Notes under the pieces: generated by a model
Databases searched by the model: none
What the model was told of the DNA's origin: nothing
The model's input: only the letters and a program-made list of their open reading frames with translations
Position numbers and translations under genes: made by a program
Source: Amycolatopsis benzoatilytica AK 16/65
Lineage (GTDB): Bacteria > Actinomycetota > Actinomycetes > Mycobacteriales > Pseudonocardiaceae
DNA length: 64,000 nucleotides
Assembly (NCBI RefSeq): GCF_000383915.1
Contig: NZ_KB912942.1
Coordinates: forward strand, 7,828,460-7,892,459
Reading direction: 5' to 3'
In this document: positions 32,336 to 44,752 of the stretch, in pieces
Layout of the letters: each line of letters starts with the position of its first letter
Numbering within the stretch: position 1 is the first letter of the stretch

Positions 32336-33654
32336 GGATTCGAGGGGTCGTCGCAACACAGGCTGGATTAGCTGGTTTCGGTGAGGAGTGTAGCGAGGCG
32401 TTCGGCTGGGGTGTCCCAGCCGAGCGTTTTGCGTGGGCGGCAGTTGAGCTCTGCGGCGACGGCGGCGAGGTGTTCGGGGCTGTGGAGGGAGAGGTCGGTG
32501 CCTTTGGGGAAGTACTGGCGCAGCAGGCCGTTGGTGTTTTCGTTGCTGCCGCGTTGCCAGGGGCTGTGGGGGTCGCAGAAGTAGACGGGGATGCCGGTGG
32601 CGATGGTGAATTCGCGGTGTCGGCCCATTTCCGAGCCTTGGTCCCAGGTCAGGGACCGTGTCAGGTGGTCGGGCAGGGTGTGCATGGCGGTGACGAGGGC
32701 GTCGCGGACGGCGTCGGCGCCGCGGCCGTGGGGCAGGGGGACCAGGAGCGTGTAGCGGGTGGCGCGTTCGACCAGGGTGGCGATGGCGGAGGCTCCGTCC
32801 TTGCCGATGATCAGGTCGCCTTCCCAGTGGCCGGGGACGGCGCGGTCGGCGGCTTCGGCGGGGCGTTCGCTGATCATGACCATGGGTTCGGCGAAGCGGG
32901 GCCGGCGGGCTTCGCCGGTGCGGCGGGGTTTGCGCACGGCGCGGCCGGTGCGCAGCGCGCGGTGCAGTTCGCGGCGCAGTTCGCCGCGGCCTTGGACGTA
33001 GAGGGCCTGGTAGACGGTTTCGGGGGTCACGTGCAGCTCCGGGCGGTCGGGGTGGTCGCGGCGCAGCCGCTGGCTGATCTGCTCCGGGCTGAACTTCTTG
33101 CGCAGCATGCCCTGCACGAGGTCGCGCAGCTCGGGACAGGCCGCGATCTTGCCGGTCTTGGGCCGTTTGCGGCGCGCGTCGGCGCGGGCCTGGGCGGCGT
33201 AGGGCCGGTAGCCGCGGCTGCCGGGACGGGCGTTGCGGGCCAGTTCGCGGCTGATCGTGGCGGGATCGCGGCCCAGTTCCCGGGCGATCGCGCGGACCCC
33301 GGCCCCTGCCCGGCGCAGGTCGGCGATCGCCAGCCGTTCCTGCTGCGTCAGGAACCGCGACTGCGCCTCGGGGCGGGCATCGGCGACGGGGGCCGGACGC
33401 GAGGGCGGGGCCGGCGACCGCACGGCCGTCCGCCCCGCCCGGCTCGGCCGCCCGTGCCGCCACCGGTGCCCGGTCCGCCGGTCGACCCCGACAACCCGGC
33501 ACGCCTCGACAGTGCCCACGCCTTCCGCCACAAGATCAAAATACCGGCGGCGTTCCGCCGCCAACCTCCCCCGACCCCGCGACGCTGCAACCTCCCGGAC
33601 CCCCGCCACGGCAACCCCTCAACAACTCAGGCGTTGCAACCACCACTAGAACCC
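32336..33654. mobile_element. IS30-family insertion sequence, complete copy
   Basis: A 1319-bp element bounded by imperfect 24-bp inverted repeats: left ggattcgaggggtcgtcgca... (32336-32359) and right end complement gggttctagtggtggttgca... (33654-33631), matching at 18 of 24 positions by eye. It holds one transposase gene on the minus strand. No convincing target duplication is visible. It lies between a full palindromic repeat (32276-32329) and a half repeat (33664-33688), downstream of thiE. A seemingly identical copy starts at 63000. Confidence 0.88.
32368..33609 (-). CDS. IS30-family transposase
   Basis: The 413-residue protein has an N-terminal helix-turn-helix region (about 10-50), then the IS30 HTH LTQQERLAIADLRRAGAGVR with IARELGRDPATISREL (about 87-123). 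The DDE catalytic domain has Asp265 (GHWEGDLIIG), Asp323 (TWDQGSEM) and Glu357 (RGSNENTNGLLRQYFPKG). All three catalytic residues and the normal length indicate an active enzyme. It acts on the 24-bp inverted repeats of its own element by copy-out or circle formation typical of the family. Confidence 0.93.
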   Translation of the reverse strand: MAGVREVAASRGRGRLAAERRRYFDLVAEGVGTVEACRVVGVDRRTGHRWRHGRPSRAGRTAVRSPAPPSRPAPVADARPEAQSRFLTQQERLAIADLRRAGAGVRAIARELGRDPATISRELARNARPGSRGYRPYAAQARADARRKRPKTGKIAACPELRDLVQGMLRKKFSPEQISQRLRRDHPDRPELHVTPETVYQALYVQGRGELRRELHRALRTGRAVRKPRRTGEARRPRFAEPMVMISERPAEAADRAVPGHWEGDLIIGKDGASAIATLVERATRYTLLVPLPHGRGADAVRDALVTAMHTLPDHLTRSLTWDQGSEMGRHREFTIATGIPVYFCDPHSPWQRGSNENTNGLLRQYFPKGTDLSLHSPEHLAAVAAELNCRPRKTLGWDTPAERLATLLTETS

Positions 33655-33663
33655 AAGACCCAG

Positions 33664-33688
33664 GTCCGGTAAGGGGCCCTTCGCGGAC
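33664..33688. repeat. Half copy of the palindromic repeat (right of IS30 copy 1)
   Basis: gtccggtaagggg followed by cccttcgcggac is the right half of the repeat module. It begins 9 bp beyond the right end of the IS30 element. Confidence 0.75.
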
Positions 33689-33704
33689 TCGGTGCGAGGG
33701 GTAG

Positions 33705-34370
33705 CTAGCCGAGGTGGGCGCGCAGCGCCTGGGCGGCCGCCTTCGGGTCTTCGGCCTCGGTGATCGCCCGGACGACGACGATCCGGTCGGCGCCCGCCGC
33801 CAGCACCTCGGGCAGCCGCTCCTGGTCGATGCCGCCGATGGCGAACCAGGGGCGAGTGGCGCCGCTCGCCGCCGTCGACCGGACCAGGTCCAAGCCGGGG
33901 GCAGTGCGACCGGGCTTGGTCGGGGTCGGCCAGCAGGGGCCGGTGCAGAAGTAGTCCACGCCGTCCTCCTCGGCGGCGGCCGCGGCCTGTTCGGCCGAAT
34001 GGGTGGATCGGCCGATCACCACGTCGTCGCCGAGGACGCGACGGGCCAGCGCGACCGGGATGTCGTCCTGGCCCAGGTGGAGCACGTCCGCTCCGACGGC
34101 CAGCGCGACGTCCGCCCGGTCGTTCACCGACAGCAGAGCACCGTGCCGGGCGCATGCCTCTGCCAGCACCTCCAACGCGGCGATCTCCTGTTTGGCCTCC
34201 AACGGGCTGCCGCCCGTTTTGTCCCGCAGCTGCACGATGTCGACGCCGCCGGCCAGTGCCGCGTCGGCGAACTCGGCGAGGTCGCCGCGGGACGTGCGGG
34301 CATCGGTGCACAAGTACAGGCGCGCGTCGGCGAGCCGGGCGCGGATCTGATTTCCGGTCAGGGCAGGCAT
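33705..34370 (-). CDS. thiE: Thiamine-phosphate synthase
   Basis: ThiE joins HMP-pyrophosphate and thiazole phosphate to thiamine phosphate. The 221-residue TIM barrel shows the pyrophosphate-binding VDIVQLRDK (Arg/Lys), [26 protein letters not shown], the signature [11 protein letters not shown] and the phosphate loop [21 protein letters not shown]. It is divergent from thiO, whose leader carries a TPP riboswitch; thiE itself shows no riboswitch on its own strand. Its 3' end lies close to the IS30 insertion and the half repeat. Confidence 0.95.
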   Translation of the reverse strand: MPALTGNQIRARLADARLYLCTDARTSRGDLAEFADAALAGGVDIVQLRDKTGGSPLEAKQEIAALEVLAEACARHGALLSVNDRADVALAVGADVLHLGQDDIPVALARRVLGDDVVIGRSTHSAEQAAAAAEEDGVDYFCTGPCWPTPTKPGRTAPGLDLVRSTAASGATRPWFAIGGIDQERLPEVLAAGADRIVVVRAITEAEDPKAAAQALRAHLG

Positions 34371-34408
34371 GGCGGTGACGTTACCCGCGCGCTACGGTGG
34401 GGTGGTCC

Positions 34409-34492
34409 GCACGGGAGCCCGAGGAACGGGCTGAGAGGGAGCTGCCGCTCCGACCGTGGAACCTGATCCGGGTCATGCCGGCGCAGGGAGCG
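34409..34492 (+). promoter_or_regulatory. TPP riboswitch upstream of thiOSG
   Basis: The THI-box elements are in order: acgggagccc at 34411, ggctgagaggga (conserved CUGAGA) at 34429-34440, cgtggaacctgatccgggt (34455-34473) and atgccggcgcaggga (34474-34488). The thiO GTG start lies at 34503, so regulation is probably at translation initiation, by sequestering the site around cagggag. Confidence 0.93.
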
Positions 34493-34502
34493 TGATTCCA
34501 CT

Positions 34503-36546
<2,044 letters not shown>

Positions 36547-36574
36547 CGTACTCGGGAGGGGCGGATTCAGTCCC

Positions 36575-37519
36575 TCACGAGACCTCGACCACCACTTTCC
36601 CGCGCACCCCACCGTCTTCCAGCGCCTGGTGTGCCTTGGCGAGTTCGCTCAGCGGGAAAACCCGATCCACCACCGGCCGGATCGCGCCGGCGGTCACCCA
36701 TCGGCTCAGCTCGGCGAACAGCTCGGCCTTCGGGTTGCCGCTGAAAAACCGGACCCAGCGCGTGCGGAGCGGCGAATGCGCCGCGAGATAGCCGAGGGTG
36801 CGGACCGGATGGTCGAGGTCGAACGAGATCGCGACCATCCGTCCGCGCCGGGTCAGCAGGCGGCGGAAGGCCGCCGGGTCGCTGCCGACCGTGTCGAGGA
36901 TGACGTCGAACCTCCCGAGCTCGCCCGGATTCCGGTAGTCGAGGGCGACGTCCGCGCCGAGTTCGGTTGCCAGGTCCAGGTTTTTCGCGCTGGTCAGTCC
37001 GGTCACGTGTGCGCCCATCGCCTTTCCGAGCTGCACCGCCACATACCCGACGCCGCCGGTCGCACCGCGCACCAGCAGGCGCTCGCCGGGCTTCAGGCGG
37101 GCTTTGTCGCGCAGCGCGGTGATCGCAGTGGTGCCGACCGGCAGGGCCGCCGCCCGCACCGGGTCCAGCCCGGCCGGGACGTGGTCGATCCGGTCTGCGG
37201 GGACCGCGACGTACTCGGCGGCGGTGTTCATGCTCCGGCCAGCGCCCCACACCAACTCGCCCGGCGCGAACCGGCTGGATCCGGGTTCGACGACCTCGCC
37301 GACCAGGTCCAGGCCGATCGTCTTGGGGAAGCGCTTGCCGCTGAACGGAAGCAGCCGGCCGGCGCGCATCGCCAGTTCGCCGCCGTTGACCGACAGCGCA
37401 CGCATCCGGACGAGAACTTCGCCGGGGGCCGGGACCGGCTTCGGCAGGGTCGTTTCCCGAAGGACTTCCGGCGGTCCGTAGCGGTCGTAGGCGATGGCCC
37501 GGATCGAAGTGGAAAGCAT
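36575..37519 (-). CDS. Zinc-less medium-chain NADP-dependent oxidoreductase (quinone oxidoreductase-like)
   Basis: The 314-residue MDR protein has a GroES-like N-domain (PVPAPGEVLVRMRALSVNGGE, GLDLVGEVVEPGS) and a nucleotide domain with VRGATGGVGYVAVQLGKAMG, the quinone-reductase form of the glycine motif. The zinc-ligand cysteine cluster is missing. It likely reduces quinones or enones with NADPH. It is divergent from a TetR gene across a 57-bp region with three copies of aagtggaa half-sites, so it is probably the target of that repressor. Confidence 0.88.
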   Translation of the reverse strand: MLSTSIRAIAYDRYGPPEVLRETTLPKPVPAPGEVLVRMRALSVNGGELAMRAGRLLPFSGKRFPKTIGLDLVGEVVEPGSSRFAPGELVWGAGRSMNTAAEYVAVPADRIDHVPAGLDPVRAAALPVGTTAITALRDKARLKPGERLLVRGATGGVGYVAVQLGKAMGAHVTGLTSAKNLDLATELGADVALDYRNPGELGRFDVILDTVGSDPAAFRRLLTRRGRMVAISFDLDHPVRTLGYLAAHSPLRTRWVRFFSGNPKAELFAELSRWVTAGAIRPVVDRVFPLSELAKAHQALEDGGVRGKVVVEVS

Positions 37520-37546
37520 GTTCCACTTCTAGCAGAGAAAGTGGAA
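37507..37546. promoter_or_regulatory. Triple half-site TetR operator
   Basis: A perfect 8-bp inverted repeat ttccactt (37521-37528) / aagtggaa (37539-37546) with a 10-nt spacer sits in the divergent region. A third half-site aagtggaa (37507-37514) lies just inside the oxidoreductase gene. This suits repression of the oxidoreductase by the adjacent TetR protein, with autoregulation. Confidence 0.7.
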
Positions 37547-37576
37547 AGGGTCTTCCGATTAGCCTAAAGTGAGAGT

Positions 37577-38197
37577 GTGCAAGAAAAATCGACTCGGTTG
37601 CGCACCGACGCCGCGCAGAATCGGGCGCAGATCCTCGCGGTCGCCGAACGCGCCTTCGAGACCGAGGGGCTCGGTGTTTCGATGAGCGAGCTGGCGCGCC
37701 GGGCCGGGCTGGGCGTGGCGACGGTGTACCGGCATTTCCCGACCAAGGCCGACCTGGTGGCGGAGGCGTTCGCCGAGCCGATGGCCGCGTGCGCCGGGAT
37801 GCTCGACGAGGCGCTGGCCGACCCGGACCCGTGGCGTGGGTTTTGCCGGGTGGTCGAGGAGATGTGCGCGATGCAGGCAGGCAACAACGGGTTCTCCGCG
37901 GCGATCGTGGCCGAGCTGCCGGACCAGGCCGGGTTCGCCGAGCTGAGGGACCAGGCGATGCGGGGGCTCGCGCGACTGATCAGGCGGGCCCAAGAGGCGG
38001 GTGCGCTGCGGGCGGACTTCGTCCTGTCCGACGTGCCGCTCGTTTTGCTGGCGAACGGCGGGCTGCGAAGCGCGGGGGAAAACGCGTCGGCGGCGTCCCG
38101 CCGGCTGGCGGGGTATCTGCTGCAGTCCTTCCGGGCCGAGTCAGCGGCACCGTTGCCGCCGGCGGCGGACTTGCCGTGGGATGCGTCGGTGCTCTAG
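37577..38197 (+). CDS. TetR-family transcriptional repressor
   Basis: The 206-residue protein has the TetR N-terminal DNA-binding domain: RAQILAVAERAFETEGLGVSM and the recognition helix LARRAGLGVATVYRHFPTKADL (residues 10-58). A helical ligand-binding domain follows. GTG 37577 is the likely start. The three aagtggaa-type half-sites between it and the divergent oxidoreductase gene point to a two-gene stress or xenobiotic module. The ligand is unknown. Confidence 0.9.
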   Translation: MQEKSTRLRTDAAQNRAQILAVAERAFETEGLGVSMSELARRAGLGVATVYRHFPTKADLVAEAFAEPMAACAGMLDEALADPDPWRGFCRVVEEMCAMQAGNNGFSAAIVAELPDQAGFAELRDQAMRGLARLIRRAQEAGALRADFVLSDVPLVLLANGGLRSAGENASAASRRLAGYLLQSFRAESAAPLPPAADLPWDASVL

Positions 38198-38398
38198 CCG
38201 GGGCTGCCTGCTCGGCCGCGGCGGCGCGGAGCGGCTCCCCGCTCGTGGCGCCGATCGGGCGGCCAATCTGCGCCAACTAGCCTCCGCCGGTGATTTCGCC
38301 CGCGCTTGACGCGGATTGAGCACGGGTACGCCGTATGGTTGACGGAACCCTTTTCCGGCGCACCCAGCGGCGGGCACCAGCGTCAGAAGGAGCCGACC

Positions 38399-38830
38399 GT
38401 GACTCTTTCCCCGGTCCAGGACGTCACCGGGCGGTTGTACCTGGCCGTCGGGCGGCTTTCCCGCTCGTTGCGCCAAGCCGGCGCGCCCGGGCCCGGCCAC
38501 GGGTCGATCTCGGCGCTCGCCACCCTCGTCCACTCCGGCGAGCTGCGGCTCGGCGACCTCGCCGCGAAGGAAGGCGTCGCGGCGGCCACCATGTCGCGGA
38601 TCGTGGCGACGCTCGTGGAAGCCGGGTACGTCACCCGCGAGCCCGACCCGGCCGACCGGCGCGCGTGGCTCGCGCGTGCCACCGAGGAAGGCGAACGCCT
38701 CGTCTCCGGTGTCCGGTCCACCCGCGTGCAGGAGCTGAACCGTCGCCTCGACCGGCTCACCCCGGAGGCCCGCGCCGCGCTGATCGCCGCGCTGCCCGCA
38801 CTGGAAGCGCTGATCTCCGACGAGGGCTAG
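38399..38830 (+). CDS. MarR-family transcriptional regulator
   Basis: I chose GTG 38399 with gaaggag upstream; the frame is open further upstream but that part has no family similarity. The 143-residue protein has a MarR fold: VTGRLYLAVGRLSRSLRQ, the HTH LRLGDLAAKEGVAAATMSRIVATLVEAGYV and the wing REPDPADRRAWLARATEEGE. It stands alone; its stop abuts the stop of the convergent thiD paralog in a tagcta junction. A target gene is not evident, possibly the gene's own promoter. Confidence 0.85.
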   Translation: MTLSPVQDVTGRLYLAVGRLSRSLRQAGAPGPGHGSISALATLVHSGELRLGDLAAKEGVAAATMSRIVATLVEAGYVTREPDPADRRAWLARATEEGERLVSGVRSTRVQELNRRLDRLTPEARAALIAALPALEALISDEG

Positions 38831-39664
38831 CTAGCGTTCCTCCGGAGCCAGCCGCCAGAACGCGGACACCGGGCCGACCTTCGCGCCCATCGGGTACGAG
38901 TGCTCGACCGCCTGCGAGACGAACCACTTGCCATAGCGCGCCGCCTCGACCACCGGCATGCCCTTGGCCAGCCCGGCGGTGAGCGCGGACGCCATGGTGT
39001 CTCCCGCGCCGTGCGTGTGCGGGGTCTGCCAGCGCGGGCCCGGCAGCTCGACGAAGGTCGAACCGTCGAAAAGCAGGTCGACGCATTCCGGGTCGGACTG
39101 CAGGTGACCGCTCTTCACCAGTACGTACTTCGGGCCGAGCTGGTGCAGCACGATGGCCGCGGCGTGCATGCCTTCGCGGTCGGTCACGGTCATCCCGGTG
39201 AGCAGCCGCACCTCGTCCAGGTTCGGCGTCAGCACGGTGGCGCGCGGCAGCAGTTCGTCGCGCAGCGCGGCGAGCCCGCTGTCGTCGAACAACGATTCGC
39301 CGGTCATCGACGCGGCGACCGGGTCGACGACGAACGGGATCTTCGCGTCCCGCCCGATCCCGGCCTTGTCGCAGGCCGCGGCGACCGAGTGGATGATTTC
39401 CCCGGACGCCAGCATGCCGGTCTTCGCCGCGCCGACGCCCATGTCCGCGGCGACCGCCTCGATCTGGCCGGCCACGATGTGCGGCGGCAGATCCGCGCGG
39501 TCGTGCACGCCGAGCGTGTTCTGGACGGTCACCGCGGTCACCGCGACCAGCCCGTGCACGCCGCAGGTCAGGAAGGTGCGCAGGTCTGCCTGCAGCCCGG
39601 CGGCCCCGCCGGAATCGGATCCGGCGATGGTGAGCGCGGAGGTCGGGCTCGGGTTCTCAGTCAT
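38831..39664 (-). CDS. thiD: HMP/HMP-P kinase paralog (second thiD)
   Basis: ThiD phosphorylates hydroxymethylpyrimidine and its phosphate. I prefer ATG 39664 (MTENPSPTSALTIAG); ATG 39694 is also open. The 277-residue ribokinase-fold protein has [66 protein letters not shown] and the anion hole TPHTHGAGDTMASAL with catalytic Asp. It is very similar to the other ThiD at 41003 but has no riboswitch and is separated from thiC by two other genes. It may serve salvage. Confidence 0.88.
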   Translation of the reverse strand: MTENPSPTSALTIAGSDSGGAAGLQADLRTFLTCGVHGLVAVTAVTVQNTLGVHDRADLPPHIVAGQIEAVAADMGVGAAKTGMLASGEIIHSVAAACDKAGIGRDAKIPFVVDPVAASMTGESLFDDSGLAALRDELLPRATVLTPNLDEVRLLTGMTVTDREGMHAAAIVLHQLGPKYVLVKSGHLQSDPECVDLLFDGSTFVELPGPRWQTPHTHGAGDTMASALTAGLAKGMPVVEAARYGKWFVSQAVEHSYPMGAKVGPVSAFWRLAPEER

Positions 39665-39774
39665 GTGCGCGTTCCGACTTCTGGTCTGGTCCATTGAGGC
39701 AGTTCTGCTTCATCCACAGTCCACCACGATGGCACAGTATGCGTTCGTACCCGTCCGGTGGCGAAGGAGTCAGG

Positions 39775-40782
39775 GTGAAGCTCACCGCAACGGCGGTTCT
39801 CCTCACGGCGATGCTGGCGGTGCCCGGTGTGGCGCACGCGGACAGCCCGAAGCTCTCTCACGTGACCACGGTCGGGGTGCACAACACCTACGACCCGGCC
39901 GCCTACCGGTACCTCGCGCAGGCGCTGGACAACGGCTCCTCGCTGCTCGAACTCGACGTCTGGCCGGACTTCTTCACCCACGAATGGAAGGTCAGCCATT
40001 CGAGTCCGCTGGGCAACGGCAACAACTGCGTCGACGCGCATTCGGCGGCCGACCTTTACTCCGGCGGGACGAACAAGGACCTCGAATCCTGCCTCGACGA
40101 CATCCGGATCTGGCTCGGCGCGCATCCCGATCGCCCGCCGCTCACGCTGAAGATCGAGATGAAGACTGGGTTCTCCGCGAACACCGGCCTTGGCCCGCAG
40201 CAGCTGGACGCCGCGTTCCGCGACCACCTCGGCAGCGCGGTGTTCAAGCCCGCGGACCTGCTCGGCAGCTACCGCACACTCGACGAAGCGTCCAAAGCGG
40301 ACAATTGGCCGACGCTGGACGCATTGCGCGGCAAGGTGCTCACCGAGATCATCCCGGGCACCGTCGAGGAAGGGAACCCGACCGACACGCTGCACACCGA
40401 CGTCGAATACGCCCGGTACCTGCTGGATCAGAAAGCCGCCGGGAAACTGGACTCGGTGCAGATCTTCCCGACCGTGCACGGCGCGGCCGGCGGTGATCCG
40501 CGCGACAAGTATTCGGCGGATCAGAAACCGTGGTTCGTCGTTTTCGACGGCGATGCGAGCGAGTGGCTTTCGAAGGCCGGGATGTCCTGGTACGACGACA
40601 ACCACTACTACGTGGTGATGACGGACGGCCAGAACGTCGCGCCGGCCATCGACGACCACAATCCGACTGTCGAGCAGGCGACCCAGCGCGTGGCCGAGCT
40701 GGCGAAGCAGCACGCTTCGGTGGTGACCTCGGACTGGACCGGCCTCACCACCGTGCTGCCCACTGTGGACTCGCGCGGCTAG
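39775..40782 (+). CDS. Secreted Ca2+-dependent phosphatidylinositol phospholipase C-like protein
   Basis: I chose GTG 39775 with aaggag upstream, because it starts exactly at a signal peptide (residues 1-24, VKLTATAVLLTAMLAVPG, cleavage after AHA). The mature part is a PLC-like TIM barrel: TTVGVHNTYD (first catalytic His), SSLLELDVWPD (metal-binding Glu/Asp) and WKVSHSSPLGNGNNC (second catalytic His), then LTLKIEMKTGF. Cysteines at NNC and ESC may form a disulfide. It would cleave phosphatidylinositol-type lipids outside the cell. It is divergent from the thiD paralog. Confidence 0.85.
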   Translation: MKLTATAVLLTAMLAVPGVAHADSPKLSHVTTVGVHNTYDPAAYRYLAQALDNGSSLLELDVWPDFFTHEWKVSHSSPLGNGNNCVDAHSAADLYSGGTNKDLESCLDDIRIWLGAHPDRPPLTLKIEMKTGFSANTGLGPQQLDAAFRDHLGSAVFKPADLLGSYRTLDEASKADNWPTLDALRGKVLTEIIPGTVEEGNPTDTLHTDVEYARYLLDQKAAGKLDSVQIFPTVHGAAGGDPRDKYSADQKPWFVVFDGDASEWLSKAGMSWYDDNHYYVVMTDGQNVAPAIDDHNPTVEQATQRVAELAKQHASVVTSDWTGLTTVLPTVDSRG

Positions 40783-40986
40783 CTAGAACAGCGGCGGCGG
40801 TTTGAGGATCGACTTCCGGTACTCGAACACATCGCGGGCTTCGGCGATCCCCATTCGCGGGGACACGTCCGCTTTGCGCAGCAGCTTGACCGCCGAAGCC
40901 GAGCGGTGTTCCTTGACCAGGCCGTCCAGTTCGTGCTGCACCTCAAGCGGCAGCCGCGCCCACATCGCTTCCGGGGTTTCGCTCAT
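40783..40986 (-). CDS. Small hypothetical protein
   Basis: A 67-residue acidic/basic helical protein (MSETPEAMWARLPLEVQHEL...) with no motif I recognise. Its stop abuts the PLC gene stop in a tagcta junction, and it starts 16 bp before the thiD stop region. The middle (DVSPRMGIAEARDVFEYRK) resembles the helical repeat of small ribosomal-protein-L7/L12-like C-terminal fragments (G-x-x-E-A), but this is weak. It is plausibly the last gene of the thiC-thiD transcript. Confidence 0.55.
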   Translation of the reverse strand: MSETPEAMWARLPLEVQHELDGLVKEHRSASAVKLLRKADVSPRMGIAEARDVFEYRKSILKPPPLF

Positions 40987-41002
40987 CGGGCCAGTGTCGC
41001 AG

Positions 41003-43467
<2,465 letters not shown>

Positions 43468-43470
43468 TCA

Positions 43471-43582
43471 CTCCCTACGCCGGCATTACCCGGTCAGGTT
43501 CATGCGGTCGGTGACGCCGGACGTCCGCCAGATGGACGCCAGTCACCCTCTCAGCCCGCCAAGGCGCGAGCTCCCGCGTTGG
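43471..43582 (-). promoter_or_regulatory. TPP riboswitch upstream of thiC
   Basis: Read on the minus strand: aacgcgggagctc, ggcgggctgagagggtgact (CUGAGA core at about 43548-43553), a long variable arm, cgcatgaacctgaccgggta (about 43488-43507) and atgccggcgtagggagt. The thiC ATG at 43461 follows within 10 bp of the element, so control of translation initiation is likely. Confidence 0.93.
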
Positions 43583-43668
43583 TATTCGGTTGGGGTTGCT
43601 CTCCCGACGATGCCACGGCGGCTCGGGTCCGCACAACCCCGCCGCCCGTCTGGCCGAAGGCGTCAACG

Positions 43669-43719
43669 CCGTGAAGGGAACATTGAGGGACTCAGAGTCC
43701 CTCAATGTTCCCTTCACGG
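43669..43719. repeat. 51-bp perfect palindrome (repeat variant) between def and thiC
   Basis: Arms ccgtgaagggaacattgagg... (43669-43693) and its exact complement (43695-43719) surround a single base. This is a second subtype of the repeat family, with gaacattgaggg instead of gccccttgaggg. It lies between the def stop and the thiC riboswitch and may terminate the def transcript. Confidence 0.88.
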
Positions 43720-43735
43720 ACCTTCGGCGAGGGGG

Positions 43736-44302
43736 TCAGGCGTCCGCCGGTTCCTTCGGCGGCAGCCAGGTCAGGCCGGGGACGCCCCACTTGTTCTTCT
43801 TCAGCATCTTCTTCGCGGCGCGCGCGTGCCTGCCGACGAGCCGGTCCAGGTAGAGGAAGCCGTCGAGGTGATCGGTCTCATGCTGCAGGCAGCGCGCGAA
43901 GTAGCCGGTGCCCTCGACCTCGATCGGGTTGCCCTCGACGTCGAAGCCGGTCACCTTGGCCCAGCTGGCCCGCCCGGTCGGGTACGACTCGCCGGGAGCG
44001 GACAGGCAGCCCTCCCAGTCGTCGTCCGGGTCCGGCATGGTCTCCGGGATCTCGGAGGTCTCCAGCTTCGGGTTGACGACCACGCCGCGGTGCTCGTTGC
44101 CCTCGTCGTCCGGGCAGTCGTAGACGAACAGCCGGAGGTCGAGCCCCACCTGGTTCGCGGCGAGCCCCACGCCTTCGGCGGCGTACATGGTCTCGAACAT
44201 GTCGTCGACGAGAACGCGCAGCTTGTCGTCGAACTCGGTGATCTCGCGCGTCGGGTTGTGCAGCACGGGTTCGCCGGCGATGCAGATGGGAAGGACGGTC
44301 AC
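43736..44302 (-). CDS. def: Peptide deformylase
   Basis: Removes the N-formyl group from nascent proteins. I chose GTG 44302 ([14 protein letters not shown]). The 188-residue metalloprotein has the three signature motifs [10 protein letters not shown] (motif 1), EGCLSAPG (motif 2, Cys ligand) and QHETDHLDG (motif 3, HExxH-type two His ligands and Glu). The C-terminal extension [18 protein letters not shown] is typical of actinobacterial enzymes. It lies next to the DUF3263 gene as in M. tuberculosis (Rv0429c-Rv0430). Confidence 0.95.
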   Translation of the reverse strand: MTVLPICIAGEPVLHNPTREITEFDDKLRVLVDDMFETMYAAEGVGLAANQVGLDLRLFVYDCPDDEGNEHRGVVVNPKLETSEIPETMPDPDDDWEGCLSAPGESYPTGRASWAKVTGFDVEGNPIEVEGTGYFARCLQHETDHLDGFLYLDRLVGRHARAAKKMLKKNKWGVPGLTWLPPKEPADA

Positions 44303-44443
44303 GGACGCCGAGTTTAGTCGGACCCGTCTGCTACACCTGGATCGGACCGTGACGCGCCGGGTCGGATGCCCATGTCGAGCATGGGTTCCGTGATTCAATG
44401 ACGCCCGCGGAAAGGTAACGCCGACACCGATTGCGAGGACCGC

Positions 44444-44752
44444 ATGGACGCCGCGGAGTCGATGGCTGAAGATCAGCCGTCGCTGCCGGACAATGTCGGT
44501 GGCCTGACCGAGCGCGAGCTGGACATCCTCGCGTTCGAGCGGCAGTGGTGGCGCCACGCCGGGGCGAAGGAGAACGCCATCCGGGAGCGCTTCGGGCTGT
44601 CCTCCACCCGTTACTACCAGCTGCTCAACCTGCTGCTGGCCAAACCGGAAGCGGTAGCTGCCGACCCGATGCTGGTCAAGCGGCTGCGCAAGACGCGCGC
44701 CGCCCGCCAGCGCAAGCGCGGGGCCCGCCGGCTGGGGATCGAGCTGTCATGA
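44444..44752 (+). CDS. DUF3263 protein (Rv0430-like)
   Basis: A 102-residue basic helical protein: [44 protein letters not shown], then a strongly basic C-terminus ([20 protein letters not shown]). The central part looks like a helix-turn-helix, so DNA binding is plausible, but the DUF3263 function is not known. Its stop overlaps the start of the LytR_C gene by 4 bp (atga). It is divergent from def. Confidence 0.9.
   Translation: MDAAESMAEDQPSLPDNVGGLTERELDILAFERQWWRHAGAKENAIRERFGLSSTRYYQLLNLLLAKPEAVAADPMLVKRLRKTRAARQRKRGARRLGIELS

Noticed and set aside
32138..33502. 454-codon minus-strand frame overlapping the IS30 transposase.
   Set aside because: Pro/Arg-rich shadow of the transposase in another frame that runs into the palindromic repeat.
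39665..39774. Search for a TPP riboswitch in front of the thiD paralog at 38831.
   Set aside because: No CUGAGA core or other THI-box segments are present on the minus strand.
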